Of a stretch of 64,000 nt of DNA, positions 1 to 10,272 are shown in pieces; the stretch's first letter is position 1; each line of letters begins with the position of its first letter. The DNA is from Symbiotaphrina buchneri (lineage: Eukaryota; Ascomycota; Symbiotaphrinales; Symbiotaphrinaceae). Under the pieces are notes generated by a model. The model saw only the letters and a list, made by a program, of their open reading frames with translations, was not told the origin of the DNA and ran no database searches. The stretch lies in the NCBI GenBank assembly GCA_001599915.1, contig BCIG01000010.1:62001-126000 (forward strand), given 5' to 3'. The translations under genes and the position numbers were made by a program.

Positions 1-242
1 ACCAGACTATTGGGAATATCGGGGGGGTCATTGCGGGTCAAATTTACTTGACGACTGAAAAACCGTATTACGTTACTGGTCAGGCAGTCAGCTTGGTTGG
101 TATTGGCCTTGCATGGTGTGGTACTGGCCTTATGTGGTGGTTGTTGTCGAGGAAGAATGCGGAGAAGGAGAGGAAACTACAACAAGGTGTTGAGGATACT
201 GGCAACGGAGACGAGTCTCTGTATTTCAAGTACAACATCTGA
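1..242 (+). CDS. MFS permease, C-terminal fragment (allantoate permease/Dal5-like anion:cation symporter family)
   Basis: The gene runs in from outside the window; only about the last 79 codons are seen, read in the frame starting at base 3 and ending at the stop at 240-242. The peptide begins QTIGNIGGVIAGQIY, which resembles the conserved penultimate helix of fungal ACS/Dal5-type MFS carriers. A last hydrophobic helix follows (VSLVGIGLAWCGTGLMWWLL), then a charged cytosolic tail (SRKNAEKERK) ending in YFKYNI. Family members import organic anions such as allantoate, nicotinate or vitamins across the plasma membrane. The substrate cannot be read from this piece. The family call rests on the helix pattern and tail, so MFS is fairly safe and the subfamily is inference. 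Confidence 0.7.
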   Translation, partial: QTIGNIGGVIAGQIYLTTEKPYYVTGQAVSLVGIGLAWCGTGLMWWLLSRKNAEKERKLQQGVEDTGNGDESLYFKYNI

Positions 243-730
243 GCTTGACTTAGGCGCAGGTTGTGCCAAGACGAATCCATGGCCATATACGGCCGCCGGG
301 GGTTGATAGAAGCTTTCTTTGGGATCTACAGTATAATTAGGAAGCTCAGGGGTAAGGGGCTAGACGGAGTATCAACGGAGACTCGGAGCCATCTGCAAGC
401 GTGTGGACGTCTCGTCCAAATCTAAATGCATTTCACAATCTGTGTTCGGGGTTTTATAATATGAGTAGGCTTCAAAGCTCGAAGTGAGAGGTAACCCACA
501 AGAATAACCAAGAATGGGGTGATATGCAGGCGTTTCGAAGATAACAAGCTAGTGTGTGATTGAAGCGACCTGAAAGTAAGGTACCTTAAGGTATTCTAAT
601 CCTCTGAGATAACAGTAGTTCGCACTAGCCTTATCTCTTGCCTCGCGACACCACCTAACGCCGAGTTCCGAAAAGGCCTTCTTCCAGGCGTTATCACTCT
701 GGGAAGTAACGGCGCGCCACACTCAACTAG
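243..730. other. Intergenic region upstream of the first Zn2Cys6 regulator
   Basis: This is the 3' flank of the permease fragment and the promoter of the downstream regulator. I see no supported gene or RNA. Confidence 0.5.
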
Positions 731-2887
731 ATGCATCCGCCTCCAAATTTGAGTGCCTGCTATCTGTCGTTCCTCCCTGGCAACTCTCATCCATCCTCGT
801 CATCTGCTTACGCCACCGATATGGAACCTCTTCCACCGGTGTCACCCTCCACTTTTGCACGGTTAGTCAGGCGTAGAGTGCCGCCTGAGAAGCGGCAACG
901 CACGCAAATGAGCTGCGACTATTGCAAAGCAAAGCGATGCAAATGCTCGAGGCCAAATTCGGCCGAGCCATGTCGGGTGTGCAAAGAGACGGGGAGACCT
1001 TGCAAGACAACGGCACCAAGGAGGCAAAGAGTGTATACAAGGATGATGGAACTCAATGAAGATGGCCCCTTGCCAAATCTGCAGTCTCTGCATTTTCCCA
1101 CACAGCCACTGCCGTCGTATAATGCACCTTCCGAACAGTCGGCCGGCACAGGGCGATACCGGTCATCCGGATCTTCCTACCATGGTGGTGACTTCCAGTC
1201 TGCTGAGATAGCTGTCCTGCGGTCAAACTCATCGATTCCGGAGTCATTATTCGAGGACCCAATGGGGTTGCCGCGGTACATTGGGCCGACAGGGTCCTTT
1301 ACCATGCTTATTCGACTACGAGAGATCATGGCCGTTCGGTGTACTCCCGCAACAGCAGGGCTCGAATACGCCCAGACGATGGGGCAGTCAATGTTGCTCT
1401 GTGAGCAGGGAGGCAATACCGTCGATCTCCCGTCCCGCCGAACCGCAGATCTGCTGGTCGATATATTCTTCTCCAAGGTTCATCCTGATTTTCCCACCTT
1501 CCACCGAGCACTTTTTCAGGCGAAATATGAAAACATGTGGTCCAAGAATCCGGATATGGAACCTGCTTGGCTTATGGCTTTGTATATTGTCTTCGTTCTG
1601 GCGGTAGCAGCTTCCTCTGTGAGCAGCTTCCCAACTTTGACCGGAGAAGATGCCAGCCAGTTGGAACAAAAGTACATCGCCAAAGCAAGGGAACTTCTGC
1701 CGGGTGTAATGTCAGGCTGCACACTGGGCCACGTCCAGGCCCTGATGCTCTACTGCTTACACCTACATATCTCGCGTGAGCGAAATGCATGCTGGAATAT
1801 CGCAGGCTCGGCCATCCGGATCGCAGTCGCCATCGGACTACACAGGAACGGTGCCAACACAAAGTCTACACCGCTAGAGCGCGAGTTGCGGAAAAGAGTG
1901 TGGTGGACACTCTATGCTTTTGAGAGACTTGAATGTTCATCTCTCGGCCGACCATCCGCTATCGATGACACAGAGTGTAATGTCAGCGTGCCGACCGAGG
2001 GATTGCTGGACATGGGCGATCACATCCCGCTGGGTTACATTCAGACGCAATCGTCTCTCTTGCGGATGCTTGGGCAGATCTGCAAGCAACAGTATGGACT
2101 GGAGGAATTGTCCACCGAACAGATGGAGCTGGCTGAGTCCATCCTCCAGAAACTAAACGCATGGTATGACAATATACCGTCACACTTACAGCTCGAAGCC
2201 CATTACCCGACCAGCCATCGTCGGGCGATCACGCTACTGCATATGCAATATCAATACACGATCACCCTGCTCACACGGCTATTCCTAATCGCCAAAGCCA
2301 GCAGTAAGAGCGTGTCGAGCGGCAAAGCAACAATGACCACTACGTTCGCGAGGAAATGCGTCGAGGCGGCCAAGGAATCCGCCTGTCTACTGCAGCACCT
2401 TTTCTCAAGCGGGTGCTTCAATTCCAAAACCGGATGGGACGTCTTCTTCATCGAGTCCACCTCCATGATCCTGGCCATGGGAAGAGTGGCTGACTGCGGA
2501 GACTCGGAGACGGACAACAAGGATATCCTTCAGTCACTGAAACTCTGCATGAATATCCTGGAGGAGTGCGGTGACTTCTCGCCCACGATGCAGCGGTTTT
2601 CAAGGGTCACCAAGGACTTTTCACAGGCCCTCGTGGGGGCTATAGAGAGCCCTGATACATCGAGTGCGAACTTTGATGAGCCGGAGCTTCATCAACAAAT
2701 GGATACTCAACTTTCATCGTCCTTGGACTTTGGTCAGGCAGACCTTGGTTTTGACACGGAGCTGAATCAGGGGCATCGCTATCATGACACCCATTCAATG
2801 GACCTCTTTTCGGGCCAAGGTGATTTTGAGGATTACTCTCTACCAATGAGCTGGGATGATCTGGGCAGCTGGATAGCTCAGCAATGA
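731..2887 (+). CDS. Zn(II)2Cys6 transcription factor with fungal-specific middle homology domain
   Basis: A single-exon protein of 718 residues. The binuclear zinc cluster lies at about residues 59-93, with spacing C-x2-C-x6-C-x8-C-x2-C-x6-C (CDYCKAKRCKC...CRVCKETGRPC), preceded by a basic stretch. The fungal-specific regulatory domain (Fungal_trans) covers roughly residues 230-450, shown by the helix WNIAGSAIRIAVAIGLHR near residue 355 and RVWWTLYAFERLECSSLGRP. The C-terminus is acidic and rich in D/S/Q, consistent with an activation region. An in-frame ATG at 821 would give a 688-residue protein starting MEPLPPV; both starts keep the zinc cluster. The gene converges on the MBL-fold gene with only 76 bp between stops. 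Target genes are unknown. Confidence 0.9.
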   Translation: MHPPPNLSACYLSFLPGNSHPSSSSAYATDMEPLPPVSPSTFARLVRRRVPPEKRQRTQMSCDYCKAKRCKCSRPNSAEPCRVCKETGRPCKTTAPRRQRVYTRMMELNEDGPLPNLQSLHFPTQPLPSYNAPSEQSAGTGRYRSSGSSYHGGDFQSAEIAVLRSNSSIPESLFEDPMGLPRYIGPTGSFTMLIRLREIMAVRCTPATAGLEYAQTMGQSMLLCEQGGNTVDLPSRRTADLLVDIFFSKVHPDFPTFHRALFQAKYENMWSKNPDMEPAWLMALYIVFVLAVAASSVSSFPTLTGEDASQLEQKYIAKARELLPGVMSGCTLGHVQALMLYCLHLHISRERNACWNIAGSAIRIAVAIGLHRNGANTKSTPLERELRKRVWWTLYAFERLECSSLGRPSAIDDTECNVSVPTEGLLDMGDHIPLGYIQTQSSLLRMLGQICKQQYGLEELSTEQMELAESILQKLNAWYDNIPSHLQLEAHYPTSHRRAITLLHMQYQYTITLLTRLFLIAKASSKSVSSGKATMTTTFARKCVEAAKESACLLQHLFSSGCFNSKTGWDVFFIESTSMILAMGRVADCGDSETDNKDILQSLKLCMNILEECGDFSPTMQRFSRVTKDFSQALVGAIESPDTSSANFDEPELHQQMDTQLSSSLDFGQADLGFDTELNQGHRYHDTHSMDLFSGQGDFEDYSLPMSWDDLGSWIAQQ

Positions 2888-2963
2888 TGTCAAATCTCTA
2901 ACACAATTGGCACAGTCCGATATACCTTTGCTGTCTGTGTAGCCGCACCCGGTGTTTCCGCTA

Positions 2964-3985
2964 TCAAGCATAGCCATTGACCTCTTTGGCTTTCTGCACC
3001 TGCTCCTGGTGGATTTTATGATCTGTGTATCCCATGAACCTCACAAACACCTTAGCACTATCCAGCACACGCTGTCTGCTTTCGCCCCGGGTATCCCTGC
3101 TCCAAAAAGCGCCATGACAGTCGTCGAAGTCTAGATGTGCGATCGCTTTCCAAATGCCATGGACCTCATCTGGAGGGAGTGGTATCTGACATTGCAAGCG
3201 ATCAGTTGTCATCTACATGGATGCATGTGAAAGATGGACACCTACGAAATTCGGATACGACCACATGAAGGTGAAGGATGCTGTCCCCTCCGGGCGATCA
3301 ACATGATACACCCCGCTTGGGACGACGGTGATGCTATCAGCGACCAGAAGCTTCTTCGCACTCTTCCAGTAGAGCACCGAGCTGCCTGGGAAATGACCTC
3401 CGACCTTCACAGCCTTGAACTCGCCATCGAGGAGATCCAGTTCTCGGCCTTCCCAAAGAACCTGTTCCGGACCGCGTCGCATGATCCATTCCTGGTCTTC
3501 GCAGGAAATGTACACTTTGCACTTGAAGGCACGCGCCCAGTGCAGGGACGTCGAGTAGTAATGTGGATGCGATATGACAATCGCCTCCACCCCTCCGAGG
3601 TCGTTGACTCGTTTTATCGTCTCATCGTCAATGTACGTGATGCAGTCCCACAAGATGTTGCCCCTGTCTGTGCAGCACAGGATCGCACGCTGGCCAATGG
3701 CGACCTGAGGTTCGGTGTAGATGCTCACGAGGCCGGAGTGGTATTTATCCATGCGGAAGACGTTCTTGAATTTTTTGGACAGCTGCAGTTCACGCAGGGT
3801 CGTCCATGACTGTCTACAGAAAGATTGATATTAGCCGCTGGTATATTTCCTGCAATGGTTTTAGGTGAAGAGGGTGCGTACCCGTCCGTGGGGATATATT
3901 GCCGGGGGTCATCGCAGATCTTGCACGACTTGGCAGCCCGTGTGGAGTGCTGGACGCCGCACATGCCGCAAATCATAAGATCCAT
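2964..3985 (-). CDS. Metallo-beta-lactamase-fold protein with N-terminal zinc-ribbon-like CxxC pair
   Basis: Three exons (3882-3985, 3246-3813, 2964-3185) joined by GTACGC...TAG and GTAGGT...CAG introns give 297 residues. The N-terminus has two CxxC pairs (CGMCG and CKICD) that could hold one zinc. An MBL-like core follows: LCCTDRGNILWDC, then VISHPHYYSTSLHWARAF where metallo-hydrolases normally carry HxHxDH, then KVGGHFPGSSVLYW and KKLLVADSI. The fold call rests on the order of these strands, a His in the expected HFPGS position and an Asp in ADS. The first metal motif reads HPHYYS and lacks the usual Asp, so catalysis may be altered. The C-terminal exon (KAIAHLDFDDCHGAFW) fits the family. 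Substrate unknown. Confidence 0.8.
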
Positions 3986-4679
3986 GCGTGCTTTGGTGCT
4001 GTACGGAAGAAGAGAAGAAGGGACAGAGAGATAATTATGATCGCACTGCGATGGATGTTGTACTGTTTAGATGTAAGTGAAGATATAATTATGATCGAGA
4101 CGAGAACATCCAGATCAACATACCAGCTGCAATAGATCGGCCAGCACTGACGTGATCTGGGCCAAGCTGCGGAAGCATGTGTGGACCGCATCTTTGGAGG
4201 CATCTGCGGCAGCCGCGCTTGACGGAATTTAGATTCTCGCACGCATCCTATCAGGGAAAATTGTAGTACGCTTGTATCGCGCATTGATCGAGGTTATCCC
4301 TTCCACGCCGATGGATGGGACGCATGTTGATCGCAGAATGCCCCTGATAGGGTACTTGCATGCATGCATCCTATTCGCGGAAGGTTACAAAATATCGCAA
4401 GGCTACCTGGCTTCCGACGGTTTCGCGCTAAATGATGAACTTCCTTGGATAACCGCCGGACATCCGTTATCCGCGCCTCCTTGTATTGTTGTCCACGCTA
4501 TGACAATTTTGGGTGGGCTGCGTGAGCTCCTACCGGAAGCGTGCCCTTAGTTATCCGCGAGATTAGTAAACAAAGAGAATACTGGATGATGCCGGGAAGA
4601 GGAGTGTAAAGAGTGCAGTAAGCTGTGGACGCCATTGTTCGCAAGCTTTAAAATCCCTATCCACCGAATCAAAACAAGC
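3986..4679. other. Divergent promoter region, MBL-fold gene / flavin reductase-like gene
   Basis: About 690 bp between two divergent start codons. It contains only short reading frames with no recognisable product. It must hold the promoters of both genes. Confidence 0.5.
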
Positions 4680-5802
4680 ATGGCCTCTCCAGCTCCCCCT
4701 GGGTCTAAAACAGAGCCGCGAACCCATGACGCCGAAGTGCACCAGCAGCGTCTCGAGCACGAGAGATCCATCAAGCGCAATCCGCATCCGGACTTCAAAA
4801 TCGTCGAAACTTCTCGCCCAGACTGGGACGAGAGCAGGGTGTGGCGGTACACCAAGACGCGGGATCCGGATTGGCGCTGGGGGCAAGGTGCGAACGATGG
4901 CGGGGCGTCGCTGAAGAAGGCGCATGTGGAGATCAATCCGTATGAAAAGGGGAGGCCGGCGGTGTATAACTACAAGCTGATGATTTGCCCCGGCCGATTG
5001 GGTTCTTGAGCACGGTCTCGCTGGATGGTGCGTTAGCATTCTATATCAAGAGGAAGTTGCTTGATTTTTTTGGCTCACGGGTTCTCTGCGATAGGGTCTT
5101 CGATGAATTTGGCCCCGTTCAGCTACACGCAGATGGTTAACCATGACCCACCTATCTTCATCGTCGGTTTCGCAGGGGCGTTAAAAGATGCAAAGGATAC
5201 TCTAGCCAACATATTGGACACGGGCGAATGTAGGTTGTCTCGGGGGAATTTCCTTTCACTCATCAGAATACTGCTAATCGCCGCCTTCTATCAATAACCA
5301 GGCGTATTAAACATCATCTCTGAGCATTTCATTGAAGCCGCAAATGCCACATCGATCAACGCACCATACGGAACCTCAGAATGGGCCCTGACGGGTCTCC
5401 ATCCTGCACCATGCACATTCGTCAAGCCCCCGCGGGTCAAGGAGTCGGTGTTCGCTACCGAGTGCAAATTAATGGAGGTCAAGGAGTTTGAGAGCCGCGC
5501 CACGCCCGGCAAGAAAACCGGTGTGCTTGCAATACTTGAGGGAGTCAATTTCTGGGTGAGAGAGGATGCTATCAATGAGGAGAGGAATATTGTCGATCCT
5601 GCGGTAAGGTCTTCATCTTGCAAGTTGGAACTGCGAATTATGTCTGATCTACTTTGCAATATAGATTCTGCGGCCGATGAGCCGACTGGGTGGGATTACT
5701 TATGGTCGACTGACGGAGGGGATTGAGCTGCCGCGACAAGATTTTGAGGAGGAGGCTCAGAGGGAGGACGTAAAGGAGCTTTTAGCAGGAGCTGGATCAT
5801 AG
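4680..5802 (+). CDS. Flavin reductase-like FMN-binding protein, with an apparent frame break
   Basis: Four exons (4680-5027, 5095-5229, 5302-5603, 5665-5802) with clear GT...AG junctions encode a protein of the Flavin_Reduct/DIM6-NTAB split-barrel type. Recognisable blocks are PRPIGFLSTVSLDG, SSMNLAPFSYTQMVNHDPP, DTGECVLNIISEHF, NAPYGTSEW and LGGITYGRL. The family binds FMN in a split beta-barrel and supplies or uses reduced flavin; its partner is not evident here. In exon 1 the frame that starts at the ATG (MASPAPPGSK...YNYKLMI) does not join the frame of PRPIGF: the exon sum leaves a remainder of two bases, as if about 1 or 10 bases were missing near 4985-4992. All other exons and junctions are intact. 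It is either a recent pseudogene or an assembly indel. Confidence 0.8.
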
Positions 5803-5926
5803 GATCGGCACGTTGCACCATAGCACTAATCAGATATACAGAACTGTTTAACGATTGAGCGGAGTATCTGCTGACAACACAAGAGCCTTGTTAATGCGCC
5901 CTTGCTGAAGATGTGTCCTATGGCCT

Positions 5927-6662
5927 TCAGACTGCAGTCATATCCACCACAGTACTGCTTCCTTCTGCAGAACCAAGGAAGGCCTTTGTTGCTGCGGCTA
6001 ACGACTCTGAGGCATATGCTCTTTTCCGTGCCTACAGGCCAGTCAGTCCTGATATAACCAGCATGGCTAAATCATGTTTGTACCTCAAGGCTGCTCCAAC
6101 CAATAACAGCCACATATTTCGGTGGTTCCATATTCACAGTCCATCCACTAATGCTCCGAGCCTCCGGTATGGTACTCAATGATTCTTTAATCTTCAACCA
6201 CCCTTCTTCGGGTCCCTTGGGCTCAACTGCAGGAGGACACTGCAAGACTTCGATGATGGGAGCTTCCGCGACAGCAGCCAACTTATCATCCGTCTCAATC
6301 AACATTGGATGAGGGGTGCCGGCCAGGAAGGGAAAGACTTTGCTTTTGAACTCTGCGAAGCTGGGCGACGAAGGGAAGAATTCATGGAACCGTTCTTGAG
6401 ACTCCCATGCTATAACAATCGAGCGAAGCCTGATCAGCCCATTAAGCTAGGAACAGACTTAAATGGAGGTCGTACAGAAAAACAACACGAGTTCAAGAGG
6501 GCCCTCATCCCCATCGTGGATGACTTTCCCTATGCGACGTTCATCGGAGCCAGGGACTGTCCCTAGATGCCCGAGTATGATACCGGGGAACTTTTGCAAG
6601 ATCTCGGTGCGCGTGGCAGGGTCTTGTTTCAGGTCTGGGAAGACAAGCTCAGTGAGGGGCAT
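5927..6662 (-). CDS. Small three-exon protein, possible dimeric alpha/beta-barrel (ABM-like)
   Basis: Three exons (6489-6662, 6084-6446, 5927-6031) give 213 residues. The second junction (GTACAA...TGTAG) is good. The first intron, about 42 bp, is short but keeps the frame and gives LELLNGLIRLRSIVIAWES. The protein starts MPLTELVFPDLKQD and contains AWESQERFHEFFPSSPSF near residue 72, then GWTVNMEPPKYVAVIGWSSLE. Two beta-rich halves, each ending in an aromatic W-E or W-S segment, suggest the dimeric alpha/beta-barrel fold seen in antibiotic-biosynthesis-monooxygenase-like proteins. That assignment is inference from pattern only. It sits divergent to the next Zn2Cys6 gene, sharing about 400 bp of promoter. 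Confidence 0.65.
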
Positions 6663-7061
6663 CTTTGCGTCTTGGTGATACCGTGATAGACTGAAGGTGG
6701 GCTTCTAACTGTAAATAATAATGGATTATCGCGGCTCTGTGATAGTGTTCATATCCAAATCCTGTAAAATATCTGGATCTATGGGGTCTTAAATAGATTT
6801 TACTCTGCATTGATTTATGGTGAGCCCTTCGACGTATCGTCGCGGGGCTCGGCGTTGCCGCGCATTCCGTGTGTCAGGGTCCCGCCTGTGCGGTGACAGC
6901 GCAGCCACGCGGGGTTTGCGAGGATCCCGCTCGGTTGTGGTGGAGGTCCGCCAGGATGCGTCATTCCCCGATTCCGGATCCTCACGACCGCCATCCGTCT
7001 ACACCCGACCACTGCTTCCATCGCCATCACACGCGCCTCGGCCTTTTCATCCGAGAAAACA
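6663..7061. other. Divergent promoter between the ABM-like gene and the second Zn2Cys6 regulator
   Basis: About 400 bp separate the two start codons. The reading frames here are short and partly antisense to each other and I do not regard them as genes. Confidence 0.5.
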
Positions 7062-8246
7062 ATGTCTACAAACTCCATACGCGCAAGAAAAGGCACTCCG
7101 CGCCGAAAATCATGCCTGGCGTGCGTCAACGCGAAGCGCCGGTGCGACCTGCGCTTTCCGTGCCGTCGATGCGTGACCAAGGGAGTCGAGTGCGACTATG
7201 GCAAACCAGGCTGCCCGCGCAATGCTCCCAGTCTCTGTGGGAACGAGAGCGTCTATCGCAATCAGGCTGTGGGCCTTGTGAAGCTGGACGACGCCTTGTA
7301 CGAGCTTTCCGACAGCGGTATAGGCGGCGCCGCCAGCGATGCGCAGCTTGAGTTCCAGTATGGCATTCTGTCGCCCACGTTCAGCCCCTCATGGTCGGGC
7401 CATGATCGGATGACCAGCGATGTCTGGGACGTACCGCCTGCCTGGGATGTATCGCCTTCCTTGTTGACTCTCGACGGCGGTGTGGGAGCGGGAGCGCCCG
7501 ACGACAGCCGATGGCGATATTGCGCTCGCAACGTCAAAAGCTATCCGGAAGCATTTGCGCGCACAGCTGAGACACCTTTCATTCATCACAATCTGTATGT
7601 TACGGGTCTCCCAGATCCCATTCGCAGCGCATATAGCGCGTGCGCTGTATATGCGACCAAAACTGCTGCGAATGAACATATGGTTTTCCGCGTGCTGGAC
7701 GCTTCGGTCAATGAGCTGCTTCAGGCAAAACCACCATGGTCGTTTACGGATACCCTCGCGAACGTGCAGTCGCTTATACTCTTCCAAATTATCTGTTTGT
7801 ACGATGGAGATGTTCGACAGCGCGCAATGGCCGAGCAGAGAAATGCGGTATTGGATGCGTGGACGAAACAGTTACAGCAGCACATGCAAGACGAGGTCTG
7901 TGCCTCATTACTTTCACCCTGGTTACGATGGGTTTTGATGGAGAGTGCCCGGCGGACAATCGTGGTGTCTTTCTTCGTCAGATGCCTGTATATGGTGTTG
8001 AAGACGGGCCGTACAAATATGTGCGCGGCGTTATCTCAGCTACCACTTACGGCGAACACGCAGCTGTGGAAGGGGCCGGGTGCAGTTACTCCCCTGATCG
8101 GTCCGCCTGAGGGGAGTTATGACGTCCTGTCTTATGAGGACTGTGTACCGAGATGGGAGTATGGCGTTGGGTCTTGTTCCGATGCCTTAACCAACATGCT
8201 GCTTGTCGCGTGCAAAGGCGAAGCTGGAATGGGCATGGCGATGTAG
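7062..8246 (+). CDS. Zn(II)2Cys6 transcription factor, short form
   Basis: A single exon of 394 residues. The N-terminus is basic (RKGTPRRKS) and is followed directly by CLACVNAKRRC...CRRCVTKGVEC, spacing C-x2-C-x6-C-x5-C-x2-C-x6-C at about residues 18-45. The remainder is weakly conserved and helix-rich (NVQSLILFQIICLYDG, WLRWVLMESARRTIVVSFF). This matches the short fungal regulators that carry a zinc cluster and a reduced C-terminal regulatory region rather than the full middle homology domain. Such proteins often sit beside the genes they control. Here the divergent neighbour is the small ABM-like gene, so regulation of that gene is a reasonable guess but not shown. Confidence 0.85.
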   Translation: MSTNSIRARKGTPRRKSCLACVNAKRRCDLRFPCRRCVTKGVECDYGKPGCPRNAPSLCGNESVYRNQAVGLVKLDDALYELSDSGIGGAASDAQLEFQYGILSPTFSPSWSGHDRMTSDVWDVPPAWDVSPSLLTLDGGVGAGAPDDSRWRYCARNVKSYPEAFARTAETPFIHHNLYVTGLPDPIRSAYSACAVYATKTAANEHMVFRVLDASVNELLQAKPPWSFTDTLANVQSLILFQIICLYDGDVRQRAMAEQRNAVLDAWTKQLQQHMQDEVCASLLSPWLRWVLMESARRTIVVSFFVRCLYMVLKTGRTNMCAALSQLPLTANTQLWKGPGAVTPLIGPPEGSYDVLSYEDCVPRWEYGVGSCSDALTNMLLVACKGEAGMGMAM

Positions 8247-8471
8247 TATTTTTTTCAAGTTTGACCAAACGCTTTGCGATGGGGAGTTTATACATCAGCT
8301 AGTCCACTTATACCCCACTCAAAGCAATGAATATTTTTTCATGAGACCAGTTGCGCTCAAGCTTGTAGTTTTCTTCAAGGATATGTTACATTGTTCCTGT
8401 CATAACCTATGCCCATACAATGTCTACAATTACTGTGTTTCAAGTATCATTCTGAGCACCTATTGCGCATG

Positions 8472-9533
8472 TCAGCCATATTCTACTCCTTTAAGGAGAG
8501 CAGAATGATACATACCAGCAGCCCAACCACAACCAGCATTGTATCCGGGAGACCCGCCTGCAGGCACCTCGATGTTGTTGCCCGTCAGTTCTGGAAATTT
8601 CTACTGTCAGCCTTCCTCAGAGACTCGAAATAGGTGCGGAGGCGCACGTACGATTCCATGCGATCATCTGCTTGGCGCCTTTGACGCACTTGCTGGAGTC
8701 ATCGGCACAGTACACCGGCGCCTGGGCGGCGGCGACAGGTGCTGTTGAGGTCGAGCCGGTGACATTGCATTTATAGCCAGCCATGTACCTGTTCCTTGTG
8801 GGTCTATGATGTTTTGGAAGAAGAATTTTGAGGGGACGTACATGTTCGGCTCTCCACAGCCATTGGGTACCCAAAGCCATGCGCAATGGCAGCCATCGGG
8901 AGGGCAGGGAGGGAGATCTTGAGGGACGTCGAAGGTACAAGGCGTTTCCACGGCGTACTAGACGTAGTCAGTCAATAAACCTCCATCCACCCAGTCAAAC
9001 CCTTCAAGACGGCAGCAAAGAACCTACTTCAGCAACACCGAAAACACCACCAAATTCTCCATCGTCACATCCTCCAAATCCGCCTGATAACTAATCGCAA
9101 ACGCCGTCCCAGCCGCCATGCTCTGGTTCTGGGTATGCATCGCGCCATCATCCTGAATACACTCCGGCGGGTTCCCCGGCCCCGCCCAGTCCTCCGGGTG
9201 CGCGTTACCATCGGGCCACTCGCCGGCGTACTGGCCGTCGAAAGACAGCGTCGTCTGCCCCTTGTTGTGGGCGTGCTCGACGGTGAAGTTCCCGCCCGCG
9301 GGCAGTGAGAGTATGTCGCCGTCGGCTGGAGGCGCTTGGTCGCATCCCCGGTCGTGCTGGAACCACCAATCTGATTGCGTGAGATTCCAGAGCGGGTTCA
9401 CGACGAGAGAGGTGTTGGGGTCGTCGATAGTGGTGTCGTTGCCCCCAAGGCAGTACATTCCTTTGGCCCAGCCGACGACGTGGGCGTGGGAGGTGGAGGC
9501 GAGGAGGATGGTTATAAATGTACTGGAAAGCAT
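8472..9533 (-). CDS. Secreted lytic polysaccharide monooxygenase, AA14-like, with an apparent one-base frame break
   Basis: Four exons (9028-9533, 8842-8957, 8652-8788, 8472-8590). A signal peptide of 17 residues (ending TSHA) leaves a mature N-terminus [11 protein letters not shown], so a copper-binding His1 is expected. Other marks are [63 protein letters not shown] (probable second copper His), [18 protein letters not shown] and [22 protein letters not shown] place it in auxiliary activity family 14 from memory of this motif order; related small LPMO-like families are the alternative. In exon 2 the reading NTPWKRL does not stay in frame with [14 protein letters not shown], and the exon sum is one base short near 8935-8940. 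Function is in doubt unless this is an assembly error. Confidence 0.75.
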
Positions 9534-10272
9534 GATGAAGGAGTTGAGGTGGCGATTACTGGAATGGTTGAATAGAAGATATGAAGCGTCTTGGATTCGA
9601 GAGGAAAAGACCGGAATCGATCAACGATCGGTTGAGTGATAAAAGGAAAGGAACTAAGAAGTACAGCTTGAAGAATAGTAGTGAAGAGGGAAAACATAGA
9701 GATATATTGAGCTATATACTAGATATGGAAAAATCAAAGCTCATATCGCAGGAGTCACCAAATGGTGGCGTTACTGTAGCAGGACTGCAGCCTCATGGCT
9801 AGAGAGCGAGCGGCTGGAAAATGCAAGGGCAAGCTTATGCACGTCAGACGGCAAGACTAGCATTTCTTCATTATCGATTGAGTCGCCAATAATTGGTTTC
9901 CGAGTGGATCATTCAGGGGCTGTTTCAGGAGACACGACCGGCGTCTCGAGATCTTAAGCTTAGCTCTGCAGCCACCAAAGCCTGTAATTTTAGGTGTGTT
10001 GAAATGAAGAGCAACTCCCAGCTTTGCTTGAGTGATAATGAATAGGCTCAGTGAACCATGAAGATTTCTTTCGGCGAGAAGACGATCGAGTTACTCCGTA
10101 AACCACCTGGTTTTCCCCACCATCAGCCACAGGCTCTCGTCGGTTGCGATGCTTCAGAAAATCCTGCAGGAGAAGTGTTAGTGAACCAGCACAGCAAGAT
10201 GCTCATCATGTGGGACTAACACCACTGGTCCGGTCACGATATCAGATAAATAGAATTTATAAATCTCGTCTA
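9534..10272. other. Intergenic region between the AA14-like and FAD-oxidase genes
   Basis: About 740 bp holding the promoter of the AA14-like gene and the 3' flank of the FAD oxidase. I see no coding region or RNA I can support. Confidence 0.5.
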
